From Pseudomonadota bacterium (GTDB lineage Bacteria > Pseudomonadota > Gammaproteobacteria > Burkholderiales > Rhodocyclaceae), in the NCBI GenBank assembly GCA_029776255.1, contig JAKOTN010000120.1, positions 1-64,000 of the forward strand: a stretch of 64,000 nt of DNA, given 5' to 3'. Positions within the stretch are counted from its first letter, which is position 1. Each line of letters starts with the position of its first letter. Positions 47,736 to 56,723 of the stretch are shown here, in pieces. The notes under the pieces are model-generated. The model ran no database searches. It was not told the DNA's origin and saw nothing but the letters and a program-made list of their open reading frames with translations. A program made the translations under genes and the position numbers.

Positions 47736-49127
47736 TTAGGCCCGCCTTGAGTACCAGTAAAGTTTCCGTCCGGAGGTAGAGATGACGTCTACCCTGTCGA
47801 CTTGCGCCACGTCCTCGATCGCTGATCGAAAATTGGCTTCCGTATAGTTCTCAAAAATGTCCTCCCGGTGACGTAAAAGCCGATCAAGATTGGAATCACC
47901 GCGCGGGATGAATTCCACCAAGCCGACGGGCGCCAACGACACCAGCCAGGCAACCAACTGGTCGAGAGGAATGTTACGGCCGATTGCGAGATGATGTTCG
48001 AAGGCCAGAGCGATTAGTGCATCCGCGTTATTCCGGGAAAAAAGGGATTTTCGCTCTGCTCCATTCCAACCATGATTGGGACTTGGATTTGCGGCATCTT
48101 GAAAAAGAGGCAGAAAAGCGAGTTTCTTTTCCTTGGCTCTTCGGTATGCGCCTTCAAGAGCCATTTGATCAAAATCGAAACCAATCACGCGCCTTGCACC
48201 GGCGGCCAACACCGTTTCCGAGAAAATCCCCGTGTTGCAGCCCATGTCCCAAACGGTTCTCGGCGCCCTGTACGCGATGAATTCGGAAACGATTCGATGC
48301 TTGACCCCGGCCTCGACCTCTGAATAGTTATGGTCTTTTTCGTAATAGCGGCTCCATGTCGTCTTACCGGCTTTTGGATTCATGGTTAAAATCCAGTCGC
48401 GCAAACTGGTCAGCATCAATTTCAGCGCCGCTTTCGAGAGATGCCGCTTAGTAGCGCGCTGAACGGCTGCGTCGTTAGTCGAGGAGGATTGCTGCAGCCA
48501 ACATGGCAAAGTGACATTGAGAAAGGTGCGGAGAGAAAGTTTATAGTGCAATGGCAGCAGTCTGACGAGATCTTGTCCACTCAGCCCCTCTATGTTGCTG
48601 CGAAGCCAATTATTGAATGGAATGCCGAATTTAGCAGTAAACAGAAGAGGATGCAGGTAGTGCTCGCAGAATTGGCGATGAGCGGCCCAAAACATCCCTT
48701 CTTGATACCGGACGAACGAAAGTACATCAATAAAGATCGGGTTGGCGTCAATGAACTGTACGTTGTAGGCACTCGCATCGCTGAGGGTGACCCCGTGATC
48801 AAGTGCCTCGAGATGGACATCCAACTGATGCACTGCCGCCGCCTTGAGCTGAGAGAAGGTCCACTCGTACGGGTAGGATACAAAAGGAATTTTTTCATGC
48901 TCAATCACCAGCGATCCGGTTTGTGTACTTGGGGTTTCGATCTCAACAGCCGCAGTCAACCATCGCTTACCCACAAGGCGCGAATACAGCCCGCTGTCCA
49001 TAAGCCAGCGATAATCACCTAGCGCCTTCGGAGCAATAGCGCGAAAAATTCTCCCGTCATGACTATATACTCTGCCCCGCGGATCGCGGAACGATCCTTG
49101 CTCATGGAGGGTGGCGCAGAGCGTCAT
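47736..49127 (-). CDS. Class I SAM-dependent methyltransferase
   Basis: A 463-residue protein. The SAM-binding fold is in the C-terminal half: VWDMGCNTGIFSETVLAAGARRVIGFDFD, then DALIALAFEHHLAIGRNIP and LVEFIPRGD. The N-terminal 250 residues are family-specific (DGRIFRAIAPKALGDYRWLM, LSDASAYNVQFIDANPIFID). The substrate is not known; its position suggests a glycan methyl group. The start overlaps the small membrane protein's stop by 4 bases. Confidence 0.87.
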   Translation of the reverse strand: MTLCATLHEQGSFRDPRGRVYSHDGRIFRAIAPKALGDYRWLMDSGLYSRLVGKRWLTAAVEIETPSTQTGSLVIEHEKIPFVSYPYEWTFSQLKAAAVHQLDVHLEALDHGVTLSDASAYNVQFIDANPIFIDVLSFVRYQEGMFWAAHRQFCEHYLHPLLFTAKFGIPFNNWLRSNIEGLSGQDLVRLLPLHYKLSLRTFLNVTLPCWLQQSSSTNDAAVQRATKRHLSKAALKLMLTSLRDWILTMNPKAGKTTWSRYYEKDHNYSEVEAGVKHRIVSEFIAYRAPRTVWDMGCNTGIFSETVLAAGARRVIGFDFDQMALEGAYRRAKEKKLAFLPLFQDAANPSPNHGWNGAERKSLFSRNNADALIALAFEHHLAIGRNIPLDQLVAWLVSLAPVGLVEFIPRGDSNLDRLLRHREDIFENYTEANFRSAIEDVAQVDRVDVISTSGRKLYWYSRRA

Positions 49128-49336
49128 TTCCGATCTGAAGGCTGGCGTCTTCCGAACAACCGCGCAACGACATCGGAAATAGTCTTCCAGTAAAGCTTTA
49201 TTGTCGCTAGCGCGCCCACGATAAGCGCGAGCAAACCCTGCAGGAGCAGGCTACCGGTACCTGGATCAATGTAGGCATAGGCCGGATTGGAAAGGACAGC
49301 GATCATCGCCAGTGCAAACACAAGTCGTAATTTCAT
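49124..49336 (-). CDS. Small YIDPGTGS membrane protein
   Basis: A 70-residue protein: signal-like N-terminus ending AYA, then YIDPGTGSLLLQGLLALIVGALATIKLYW, a motif plus helix that recurs in short proteins of polysaccharide loci. Function unknown. The ATG at 49336 has GAGGGAG upstream; the longer frame to 49438 is unsupported. It overlaps the methyltransferase gene by 4 bases. The 119-base gap to GtrA shows nothing. Confidence 0.8.
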   Translation of the reverse strand: MKLRLVFALAMIAVLSNPAYAYIDPGTGSLLLQGLLALIVGALATIKLYWKTISDVVARLFGRRQPSDRK

Positions 49337-49455
49337 ACACTCCCTCTTTGGGTGACTGAACGAGAAATTGCAGCACGAACAGCGGCGTTTGCGGCCCAGC
49401 GCCCTTGATTGACCACTCTCACCGTGGTGTTCTCCCAAGAGGAAAAGGCATTCGC

Positions 49456-49908
49456 TTACTCCCGGTTTACCTGCCTAACTGGTGAAACCTTAAATGTGAA
49501 ACGCGCATGAAAAACGTAAGAGGCGACCACGGTGAGCACAAGTGTCAAGCCTTGGCCAAGCCAGAACGGCAACCCGAAACCGCCAACGAGTAACCAAAGA
49601 AGCCCGATGCTCATGATCCCAGTCGCCCCGTACACCAGATAGGCCCGAAAATACTCGACGAGCCAGTTTCCCCTGGTTCGAAACACAAATAGTTTGTAAG
49701 TCACGAACGCCATGGTAATCGCCAGGACATTCGCCATGATGCCGACCTCGACCACATGAACACGCCCTTCAAATCCGTAATAAAGAGCTAACCCGACGGC
49801 ATATCCGAAGAAAGTATTCCACGCCCCGGCAAGCAAATAGCGAATTTTTGTCGGCTCCGCCAGGATACGGCGGACGCTTGCTCCAAGCGTGCCAAATTGA
49901 AGATTCAT
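49456..49908 (-). CDS. GtrA-family membrane protein
   Basis: A 150-residue protein with four transmembrane segments of the GtrA family: RYLLAGAWNTFFGYAVGLALYYG, NVLAITMAFVTYKLFVFR and the end VVASYVFHARFTF. GtrA is thought to flip undecaprenyl-phosphate-linked glucose. The start at 49908 overlaps the preceding gene's stop by 4 bases. With the two genes upstream it forms a complete Gtr module. Confidence 0.9.
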   Translation of the reverse strand: MNLQFGTLGASVRRILAEPTKIRYLLAGAWNTFFGYAVGLALYYGFEGRVHVVEVGIMANVLAITMAFVTYKLFVFRTRGNWLVEYFRAYLVYGATGIMSIGLLWLLVGGFGLPFWLGQGLTLVLTVVASYVFHARFTFKVSPVRQVNRE

Positions 49909-52199
49909 GTCGGAATATAGTGAAGGTAGAAACTCCGCGTGGTGTTGTCCTTCATGACGACCTGAACGTAAAGAACCGCCTCCTCGTTCACGTGAACGAC
50001 CCCGGCAGGGATCGCCAGGAAATATGCAGTACTCACCTCGGGTCTGGTCTTCGTGGAGATCAACCCTTTGAACCATGAACGCGCCCAATAGATCCTCACT
50101 TCATCCTCATCCGCCGCTTTCTTGGCTAAAAATGGTCGGTGATCCTGTGTAGACGCGAGCGTCGTAAAGAACATCGGACGATTCTGATCCTCAAACAACT
50201 TCCCTTGCGACAACATGAATTTGGCAAGAACCAGCGTCTGTTCGCGAGCAAGCGGCCACTTCAATTCGTAGTGACCTTTCCGATGACTTTCGTACATCCC
50301 GGCCACTTTCGCAGCCGACGCACCTGGCACAGCCTTCACATAATATTCGTACTGGAACTTCGACAAACTGGAGGGGAAATCCGCTGGCCGGACAATCGAG
50401 ACATGTAGGTGAGCAATATCGTCGGCATTGATCCCATCTACATTATTGAGCCGTAGAAAACTCAGGTAGAGCGGTTGTTCGAACTGAGTAATGGCCGACT
50501 GCTCAGGTATCGGAAAGGCTTTGCTCGACAAGTAAATGACGCCATCGGTGACAAGATTCGTCGGGGGCTCGACAAGCGTCAAATCAGCGGAAGGCGCATA
50601 AAGGGTATGGCTTGCGGTAATCGGCGACTCCATGTCCAGCAAAGCAACGGGTATATATCCTGGCAAGCCGATAAGGGAGTCCGCGTAAATTGGCGCTTTG
50701 CGCTCAGAGATTTTCAGCGCCAAACGCTTGTTGAAACCTGGCTCGACGATCTCGTTCGGCCACGTCCAGTTCACTCCCATCTTGAAATCGGTGTACTTTA
50801 AATTGCTGGAGGGCAACAATGCCCTCAGGGGATCGACTGACATAGGTACAAACTGTGAATCGGCTGCCGCCTTACATGTGGTCAACAAAGTATCGTAAAA
50901 AGCGGAAAACACGCGTGCATGGTTTGACGTAAGGTGAAGGCCGCTGGCAGGCGTTTCTCCTTTTAGAATTACCGTCGGCTGGCTGACTTTTTCTTTCAAA
51001 CCATGTAGATGCCGAGTGGCCTCGTAGGCCAGCGCCACACCTGAGATCGCGAGCAACGTCACCAAGAACCAGCGTCCCCTGACCAAAAAAAATGATTTCT
51101 GTGCCACTCGATCAGAATATAGCGCCAGTAGAACGAACATCGGCGCCATGAATAAGTGGGTGTGAAAAGCATGCGCCAAAGGGAAATATTCGAGCCAGCC
51201 AGCGATCGACAGTGCGGCGAAGAGCGAAGCAGCGAAATCACGTTCGCTGGAACTCAAAAACAATGACTTGCCTTCAAAGGGTTGGCGTTCAATTATGATC
51301 GCAACAAGACAAAGTGGCAGCAGTGCCCAGAGAACCGAGAGGTATCCCAGTTCGCGAGTTACCGGAAAAAAGGTCCGGATTACCGCAGTCAGACCCGACG
51401 CAGAATGTCCTGAAGCAGCAAAAAACCCATTAAAAACGAAAGCCGATCGCCACCAGTCTTCAAACAAGGCGTGCTGATACAAATAGGTAAAGAAAGGAAT
51501 CGACGATACCAGACCGCCAAGTGCGATACCGAAAAACATCACTTGAAATCGACGGCCAGAATCTGAAACGGAGAGACGCAACGCGTTGTACACGATCCAG
51601 GCCAGTAAAACGAGAATCTGCAGGCCCGCCACCTGCTTAAACCAAAATGCCAGATTGAAGCAGACACCAGACAACAAAGCCCAAAAAAATGGTCTGCCGG
51701 TGAGAGCCATCGCCATACAAAGAGCACCACCCATCACGGCCGTCATCATGTAAACAGTAGACCACGCGTGGTAGCCGTTGAGCGCCGGCATGTAAAAAGG
51801 ACTAAGTGCGCTCCACAGCAACGCGGCAGCTAGCGCCCATCGGCCAGGCCTGATAACGGCAACGCTGACATATAACAAAACAGCGATGACTGTGTAAGAA
51901 ACCGCCGTTGCAATCTTCAGCGAAGCAATCTGCACCCCCAACATCTTCAATGCAAGAGCATGGAAGAATACGGTAGCCAAGTTGTACTGATAAAAGAAAT
52001 CCCTAAAGGGAAGTTCCCCATCGAGAAACCGCCGAGCGGCATCGAACATGAACGTATCATGGTGGAGATCCAACCCGATCAGTGCTACGGAGTGCTGCAT
52101 CTGGAATGCGGCGACCGCCACCAATACCGGCAACACCAGCCATTGCCACAACTGGCTCGGCAGACCAGAAGATAGAACGGTCTTTCCCGGTTCCGTCAT
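49905..52199 (-). CDS. GT-C-type membrane glycosyltransferase (Gtr module)
   Basis: A 764-residue protein with about 10-12 transmembrane helices in the first 430 residues and a large soluble C-terminal part. The first periplasmic loop, LDLHHDTFMFDAARRFL followed by DGELPFRDFFYQYN, has the acidic residues expected of GT-C transferases. Between a GtrA and a GtrB gene it is the natural acceptor-specific transferase that decorates the O-antigen in the periplasm. The C-terminal 300 residues are unrecognised. Confidence 0.82.
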   Translation of the reverse strand: MTEPGKTVLSSGLPSQLWQWLVLPVLVAVAAFQMQHSVALIGLDLHHDTFMFDAARRFLDGELPFRDFFYQYNLATVFFHALALKMLGVQIASLKIATAVSYTVIAVLLYVSVAVIRPGRWALAAALLWSALSPFYMPALNGYHAWSTVYMMTAVMGGALCMAMALTGRPFFWALLSGVCFNLAFWFKQVAGLQILVLLAWIVYNALRLSVSDSGRRFQVMFFGIALGGLVSSIPFFTYLYQHALFEDWWRSAFVFNGFFAASGHSASGLTAVIRTFFPVTRELGYLSVLWALLPLCLVAIIIERQPFEGKSLFLSSSERDFAASLFAALSIAGWLEYFPLAHAFHTHLFMAPMFVLLALYSDRVAQKSFFLVRGRWFLVTLLAISGVALAYEATRHLHGLKEKVSQPTVILKGETPASGLHLTSNHARVFSAFYDTLLTTCKAAADSQFVPMSVDPLRALLPSSNLKYTDFKMGVNWTWPNEIVEPGFNKRLALKISERKAPIYADSLIGLPGYIPVALLDMESPITASHTLYAPSADLTLVEPPTNLVTDGVIYLSSKAFPIPEQSAITQFEQPLYLSFLRLNNVDGINADDIAHLHVSIVRPADFPSSLSKFQYEYYVKAVPGASAAKVAGMYESHRKGHYELKWPLAREQTLVLAKFMLSQGKLFEDQNRPMFFTTLASTQDHRPFLAKKAADEDEVRIYWARSWFKGLISTKTRPEVSTAYFLAIPAGVVHVNEEAVLYVQVVMKDNTTRSFYLHYIPT

Positions 52200-52243
52200 C
52201 TATAAGTCCTGTTGGATGATGAAGTTATTTCCACAATGGAATC

Positions 52244-53233
52244 TCAATCAAAATTGATCCGTTCGCGTTCGATTACCAGCGGGCGATTCCGAACGTGATC
52301 GAAAATCACACCTACGTATTCGCCTATCATACCAAGACAAAGGATCTGAATCGCTGCGAAGAAGAACATTCCAATCAGCAGCGGCGCGGTCCCCAAGGCG
52401 AAAGAATCCCAATGGATGAGCTTCAAGGCCAAATAGCAGAGGCCGACGAACAGACTGACTACGGAGACCACTAGTCCAGAAACGGTCATGAGGCGCAAGG
52501 GAACCTTGCTGCAACTGACCATACCCAGAATCGCGTAGTCCAGAAGATCTGGAAAACTCAGACGCGACTTTCCATGCTTACGTAGTGGCTGGATATATTC
52601 GACGAACGCCTTACTGAAACCAATCTCTGAAATGATTCGCCGAAAATAGGGATTTGGATTCACGAGCCGCCGCATAACGTCTACCGCTTTACGGTCGAAC
52701 AAGCCAAAACCGATGAAGCCATGATAGTGATCGATGTGCGAGAGGCGAGACATGATTCGATAATACATATCTCGCGAAATTCGAAGCCAACGCGCCTCCG
52801 ACATGCCAACCCGAATTCCCAATACCATGTCGAATCCCTGCTCCCACAAGCGGACGAATTCAAGAATCGTCGCTACCGGTGTTTGCAAATCCGCCACGAC
52901 GGGTATCACCGCATCGCCGCGAGCCTCGAGAATCGCGTGATACGGTGAGTGATTGGGTCCGAAGTTTCTGGAGTTGATAATGACTCCTACGTTACGGTCA
53001 CCAGCGGCAATGTCGCGCAAAATATTGACCGTCCTGTCTTGGGAACAATTGTCAATAAAGAGATGCTCGTAGTCATATTCGGGCAGCTGCTCGGCAAAAA
53101 AAGACTTTACTGCCAGATAGCATTCTTCGATTCCCGCTTCCTCGTTGTAGCAAGGAGTCATGATCGTGATTTTTTTTCTGCGACCGACTGGTGGAAGCGC
53201 CTGGGCCGGCGTTTTGTTCGGCTCAGACTGCAT
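52244..53233 (-). CDS. GtrB-like polyprenyl-phosphate glycosyltransferase
   Basis: A 329-residue GT2 enzyme of the dolichol-phosphate-mannose-synthase/GtrB type: ITIMTPCYNEEAGIEECY, LFIDNCSQDRTVNIL, NSRNFGPNHSPYHAI and VVADLQTPV, followed by two C-terminal transmembrane helices (MTVSGLVVSVVSLFVGLCYLA and LLIGMFFFAAIQILCLG). It loads a sugar on undecaprenyl phosphate for the GT-C partner. The usual DADLQ reads VADLQ here. I start at the ATG at 53233; a GTG at 53242 is possible. It overlaps the FkbM gene. Confidence 0.9.
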   Translation of the reverse strand: MQSEPNKTPAQALPPVGRRKKITIMTPCYNEEAGIEECYLAVKSFFAEQLPEYDYEHLFIDNCSQDRTVNILRDIAAGDRNVGVIINSRNFGPNHSPYHAILEARGDAVIPVVADLQTPVATILEFVRLWEQGFDMVLGIRVGMSEARWLRISRDMYYRIMSRLSHIDHYHGFIGFGLFDRKAVDVMRRLVNPNPYFRRIISEIGFSKAFVEYIQPLRKHGKSRLSFPDLLDYAILGMVSCSKVPLRLMTVSGLVVSVVSLFVGLCYLALKLIHWDSFALGTAPLLIGMFFFAAIQILCLGMIGEYVGVIFDHVRNRPLVIERERINFD

Positions 53234-54692
53234 AAATGACACTTTCCAGTCCAGTTTCCGAATAGTGGCGCAAGTAAAAACGGTAGGTCGGGTTAATCTC
53301 GCGAACCACCTCTACAAGACGCCAGAGATCAGGCGCGTAGTGGTACGCGGCAATCGCCAGCTTTGGCCGAAACGTGCGTAGCAGATTCGCTGCTCCAAGC
53401 AGGGCTTCGGTTTCCGCGCCTTCAATGTCCATCTTGATCAGTGACGGAGCCTCGCTAATCGTGCTATCAAGCTTCCGAACCGGGATAACCAGTTCGCCGA
53501 CGTCCGATATAGCGCCGTTAGTGCGGCCCGAGGCGGCGAATCTTAATTCCCCGTCTCTCGAATAGGCGCCGGCAGGAACGAATTCGACCGCCTTGTACGC
53601 CTGAAGACGACCAACCGCGCGACGCAGCAAGTTCTTGTCGGGCTCGAAAACGTAAATTTTGGTATAAAACCCACCGCTATATTGAATGAATTTTTCAGCC
53701 GTATCACCATCGTAGCCGCCGAGATCCACAAACACATCTGCGCCGTCGAATTCAATCAGTTCGGCGTCGAAATACTGGCGTGCGTATTCATCAGCAACGG
53801 CATCCGCCATAAGTGAGTCGTAACTCAGACGATAATGGATCAGTCCGTCTAATACATCGCGTGACTTGTCGTCCGACAGAGCCAGGAAAAGGCCAAAGTA
53901 GCGCGCCCAATGTTCGGCAAAATCCTGCTGAATACCAACATAAGGAATCTCATCAGGGTAACGCGGCTCATCGACCAGCGACATCACCGAATAAGGAAGA
54001 ATATGGAAAAAGCCCTCGTGCGCCAACTGGCGCGTGATACTGCTTGCAAACCTCGTGGTCGCGATCACGAAGGGAATGGATTTATCGGATATCTCAGACA
54101 ACGACAAAACAGGGAGTCCGCTGATAGAGAGCCCTTGCTTGCCCGGGCTGTTATCGACAAACGCTATCGGCACAATGCCGGATGCCCGCAAGCTCTCTAC
54201 CACCTCCTCGCCAAGGCGCTGCGCACCAAATATCGCGGCACGTCGTTGAGTTCGAAGAGCCTCAATGGCAGTACCATAGCGATCAAGCACCGCACTACGG
54301 AAATCGCTGGCAGTCCAGCCACGGCACTGCAATAGCTGCCTGAATCCCGGATAGTTGTGTATTTCGGCGAGTAGTTCCAGTTGCGCGAAATCGTCAACAA
54401 TCAGTGCCGCCTCACTGCCAGCGACAGCAATTGAATGTCGCTCAATAACTCGTAACACGTGACCGTCTTCATCGACAATCTCCTCGGCCGGTGGAGCCAC
54501 TAGCAAGATAAGACGGGAACCCGCCTCAAGCTCTGCAACACCGGCCACTCTCGGCGCAGCGGGAAGATTCGAAGCGACGGTCGACGAGTCTTCGCCAAGC
54601 CATATCAGCTTGCCAAGCTGCGAAAACCTTTCGAGGACGGGCGCCAAGCGGGGCAGCGATACAAAAGATGCTGCTACCAATAGTTCAATCAC
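53223..54692 (-). CDS. FkbM-family methyltransferase with Rossmann-like N-domain
   Basis: A 489-residue protein. The C-terminal FkbM methyltransferase has FVDLGGYDGDTAEKFI (SAM site), IYVFEPDKNLL and IKMDIEGAETEALLG. The middle has a separate nucleotide-binding-like segment, RRAAIFGAQRLGEEVVESL followed by IAFVDNSPGKQG, similar to the N-terminal domain of PglD-type enzymes. The start appears to be GTG and has no strong ribosome site. Probably methylates a sugar of the glycan. The end overlaps gtrB by a few bases. Confidence 0.85.
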   Translation of the reverse strand: MIELLVAASFVSLPRLAPVLERFSQLGKLIWLGEDSSTVASNLPAAPRVAGVAELEAGSRLILLVAPPAEEIVDEDGHVLRVIERHSIAVAGSEAALIVDDFAQLELLAEIHNYPGFRQLLQCRGWTASDFRSAVLDRYGTAIEALRTQRRAAIFGAQRLGEEVVESLRASGIVPIAFVDNSPGKQGLSISGLPVLSLSEISDKSIPFVIATTRFASSITRQLAHEGFFHILPYSVMSLVDEPRYPDEIPYVGIQQDFAEHWARYFGLFLALSDDKSRDVLDGLIHYRLSYDSLMADAVADEYARQYFDAELIEFDGADVFVDLGGYDGDTAEKFIQYSGGFYTKIYVFEPDKNLLRRAVGRLQAYKAVEFVPAGAYSRDGELRFAASGRTNGAISDVGELVIPVRKLDSTISEAPSLIKMDIEGAETEALLGAANLLRTFRPKLAIAAYHYAPDLWRLVEVVREINPTYRFYLRHYSETGLESVIYAV

Positions 54693-54749
54693 GACGCATT
54701 GACTCCATAATGACTTTCACAAGTATTATCTGCCTGACACCGGAGTTTC

Positions 54750-55970
54750 TCATACTGAAAGGCCAAAGCGGTTGAGCGAACGCTCAATGAAGCGTCGGAT
54801 CTCTTTTTCATCCAACGGTAATGGACTTTCCTTGTTGATCCAAACCTTGTCCGAGTAGACGCGTTGGAACACGTGATCGTGCACCTTGTATGAGGATGGT
54901 TTCAATTCGGCAATAGCTTTCCTGATTCTCGCATCCAACCCGGTTTTTAAAAATATTTTCTCCCACCAAAGAACAACATCTTCTAGTGAGGAAAATTCTG
55001 CGAACACCGGCAGCAAACGCAAATGTGAAAGCAACAAATTTTCCCGGTCCTCAATTGCCTTGACATATTGTTCGACCGCATCGCGAAAAAATACAAAAAG
55101 TGTCTCTGGATGACTCAATTCTGTAAGTTCCAACAAAGCGCCCGCAGCCTCGTGAATATTTCCCGTGCGAACATTAGATATTGCCATGCCAGCCAATGTA
55201 GCTGCGTAAAGAAGCTCTTCATGTGTTTTGGCATTACGTTCGCCATGGTTAATGGCGTCGTCAAGCGCTTTCATTATCCTTGGTATTCCGTCTAGCGAAA
55301 ACATCTCACCAAATGACGAGCGTTCATGTTTTGCAACAAACGTTTCAAAAAAATGTAAAAAAGCGTCGAAAGCACATGCAGCAAGGGTGGATTCCGGCAT
55401 GGCGGCTAGATATTTTGGATCCAAGAATATCCAGTCGGCGACAATCTGCCATGTTTTTCCGTAAACTTTCCCATGAGTATGTTTGTCATATGTCACAAAG
55501 TAGCGACTGGCCTCTGCACCCGAACCCGCAGTGGTGGGAATAGCAATATACGTTGGACGCTTCGCACCCGCCTTCGGCTCTAGGCCTAGCTTGTTTCCAA
55601 CGCCTATCCCATCAATAGTGCCAAACAAAGCATGGAGAATTATTGACTTTGCGAAATCCGCAGCACTTCCTCCACCAATCGAAACAACAACGTCCGGAAT
55701 CTCCCCCATTCGCCCAATAAATTCGACAATGTCTTGAGCGTATGGAGCACCCTGGACAACCCATGTCACCAGTCCTCCCTCCTTACCAGCTTCAATAAGC
55801 CGTTCATAAAGTAAGGAATTCGAGAATGCGCGGTCAACAACTATTGCGATCGAATTGTATTGGCTTATTAGTTCGGCTGCTCTCTCGGCTACTCCGCTGC
55901 CGATAAATACTTTTCCGGGAAAGAAAAAGCGCTTGGCCTCGTCGTTGTTGAAAAATGTTTCAATATTCAT
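54750..55970 (-). CDS. Iron-containing alcohol dehydrogenase / dehydroquinate-synthase-like
   Basis: A 406-residue protein of the Fe-ADH superfamily: FPGKVFIGSGVAERAAELI, VVSIGGGSAADFAKSIILHALFG (nucleotide-binding glycine turn) and PTTAGSGAEASRYFVTYD. The usual metal-ligand histidines are not obvious in normal spacing; FDAFLHFFETFV is the nearest block. It could reduce a ketone or aldehyde on a nucleotide sugar. The DNA is clearly more AT-rich than neighbouring genes. The start is the ATG at 55970, with AGGGA upstream. Confidence 0.8.
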   Translation of the reverse strand: MNIETFFNNDEAKRFFFPGKVFIGSGVAERAAELISQYNSIAIVVDRAFSNSLLYERLIEAGKEGGLVTWVVQGAPYAQDIVEFIGRMGEIPDVVVSIGGGSAADFAKSIILHALFGTIDGIGVGNKLGLEPKAGAKRPTYIAIPTTAGSGAEASRYFVTYDKHTHGKVYGKTWQIVADWIFLDPKYLAAMPESTLAACAFDAFLHFFETFVAKHERSSFGEMFSLDGIPRIMKALDDAINHGERNAKTHEELLYAATLAGMAISNVRTGNIHEAAGALLELTELSHPETLFVFFRDAVEQYVKAIEDRENLLLSHLRLLPVFAEFSSLEDVVLWWEKIFLKTGLDARIRKAIAELKPSSYKVHDHVFQRVYSDKVWINKESPLPLDEKEIRRFIERSLNRFGLSV

Positions 55971-56057
55971 GGCGCATCCCTGTGTATAAGCAAAAATCCC
56001 TGAACCCCGTCCAGTTCGAGTCATGCAACGATAATTTTACGTGCCGCATCCACGAAA

Positions 56058-56723
56058 TTATCGGTGAAACCCCAACCTCAATCGCTGACGGACAAGGCTC
56101 GGTTCAGCTGCGCTCTCCGCATCACAATCAGATAACATCTCTTCATCTCGATATCCCCATGCGGCGGCGATGAATCCGAGAGCATTATCGGCGGCGGCGG
56201 TTCTGTCGTCCCGCCGATCGCCCACATACACGGCCCGGGAACGCGTAATGCCCTCCGCCTGCACGAGTTCCGAAAGCATTTCGCTTTTACTGCGGAACGA
56301 CGGCGTCCGAAAATCGAGCGCATATACGGCGCCAAACAAGTCGGTCCAGCCGAGATGCGAGAGAATCAGGCGTGTCGGCCGCAAGCGTTTGTTGGTCGCG
56401 ATGTGCAGACGCATTCCAGCATCGCGAAGCTCTCGCAACATCTCATCGACGCCCGAAAAAACGACCGTGGCCTTGTAGCCGCTGAAATCGTACCGCTCTT
56501 TGAAATTCTCGATCATGATCTCTAGCCGACCCGCCTCTTCGACACCTGAGAGCCTACGCAACGTGTCGCGTAGAGGTGGCCCGATCAACGCATCGGTAAG
56601 TGGCAACACGGGTGCGATACCTTGAGCCGCGAGGGTTTCAGCGAAACAGGCAAGAATGCTTGGCGCCGAATCGATGAGCGTTCCGTCGAGATCGAAGATC
56701 ACGTCGGTAATTTGGCTATTCAT
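56058..56723 (-). CDS. HAD-superfamily phosphatase (Gph-like)
   Basis: A 221-residue HAD hydrolase: VIFDLDGTLIDSAPSIL with the two nucleophile Asp residues, LHIATNKRLRPT with the motif II Thr, and VYVGDRRDDRTAAADN with motif III/IV Asps. It resembles phosphoglycolate phosphatases and sugar-phosphate phosphatases. The start at 56723 overlaps the epimerase end by 8 bases. In this place it may dephosphorylate a sugar-phosphate intermediate such as a NeuB product, but that is a guess. Confidence 0.88.
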   Translation of the reverse strand: MNSQITDVIFDLDGTLIDSAPSILACFAETLAAQGIAPVLPLTDALIGPPLRDTLRRLSGVEEAGRLEIMIENFKERYDFSGYKATVVFSGVDEMLRELRDAGMRLHIATNKRLRPTRLILSHLGWTDLFGAVYALDFRTPSFRSKSEMLSELVQAEGITRSRAVYVGDRRDDRTAAADNALGFIAAAWGYRDEEMLSDCDAESAAEPSLVRQRLRLGFHR

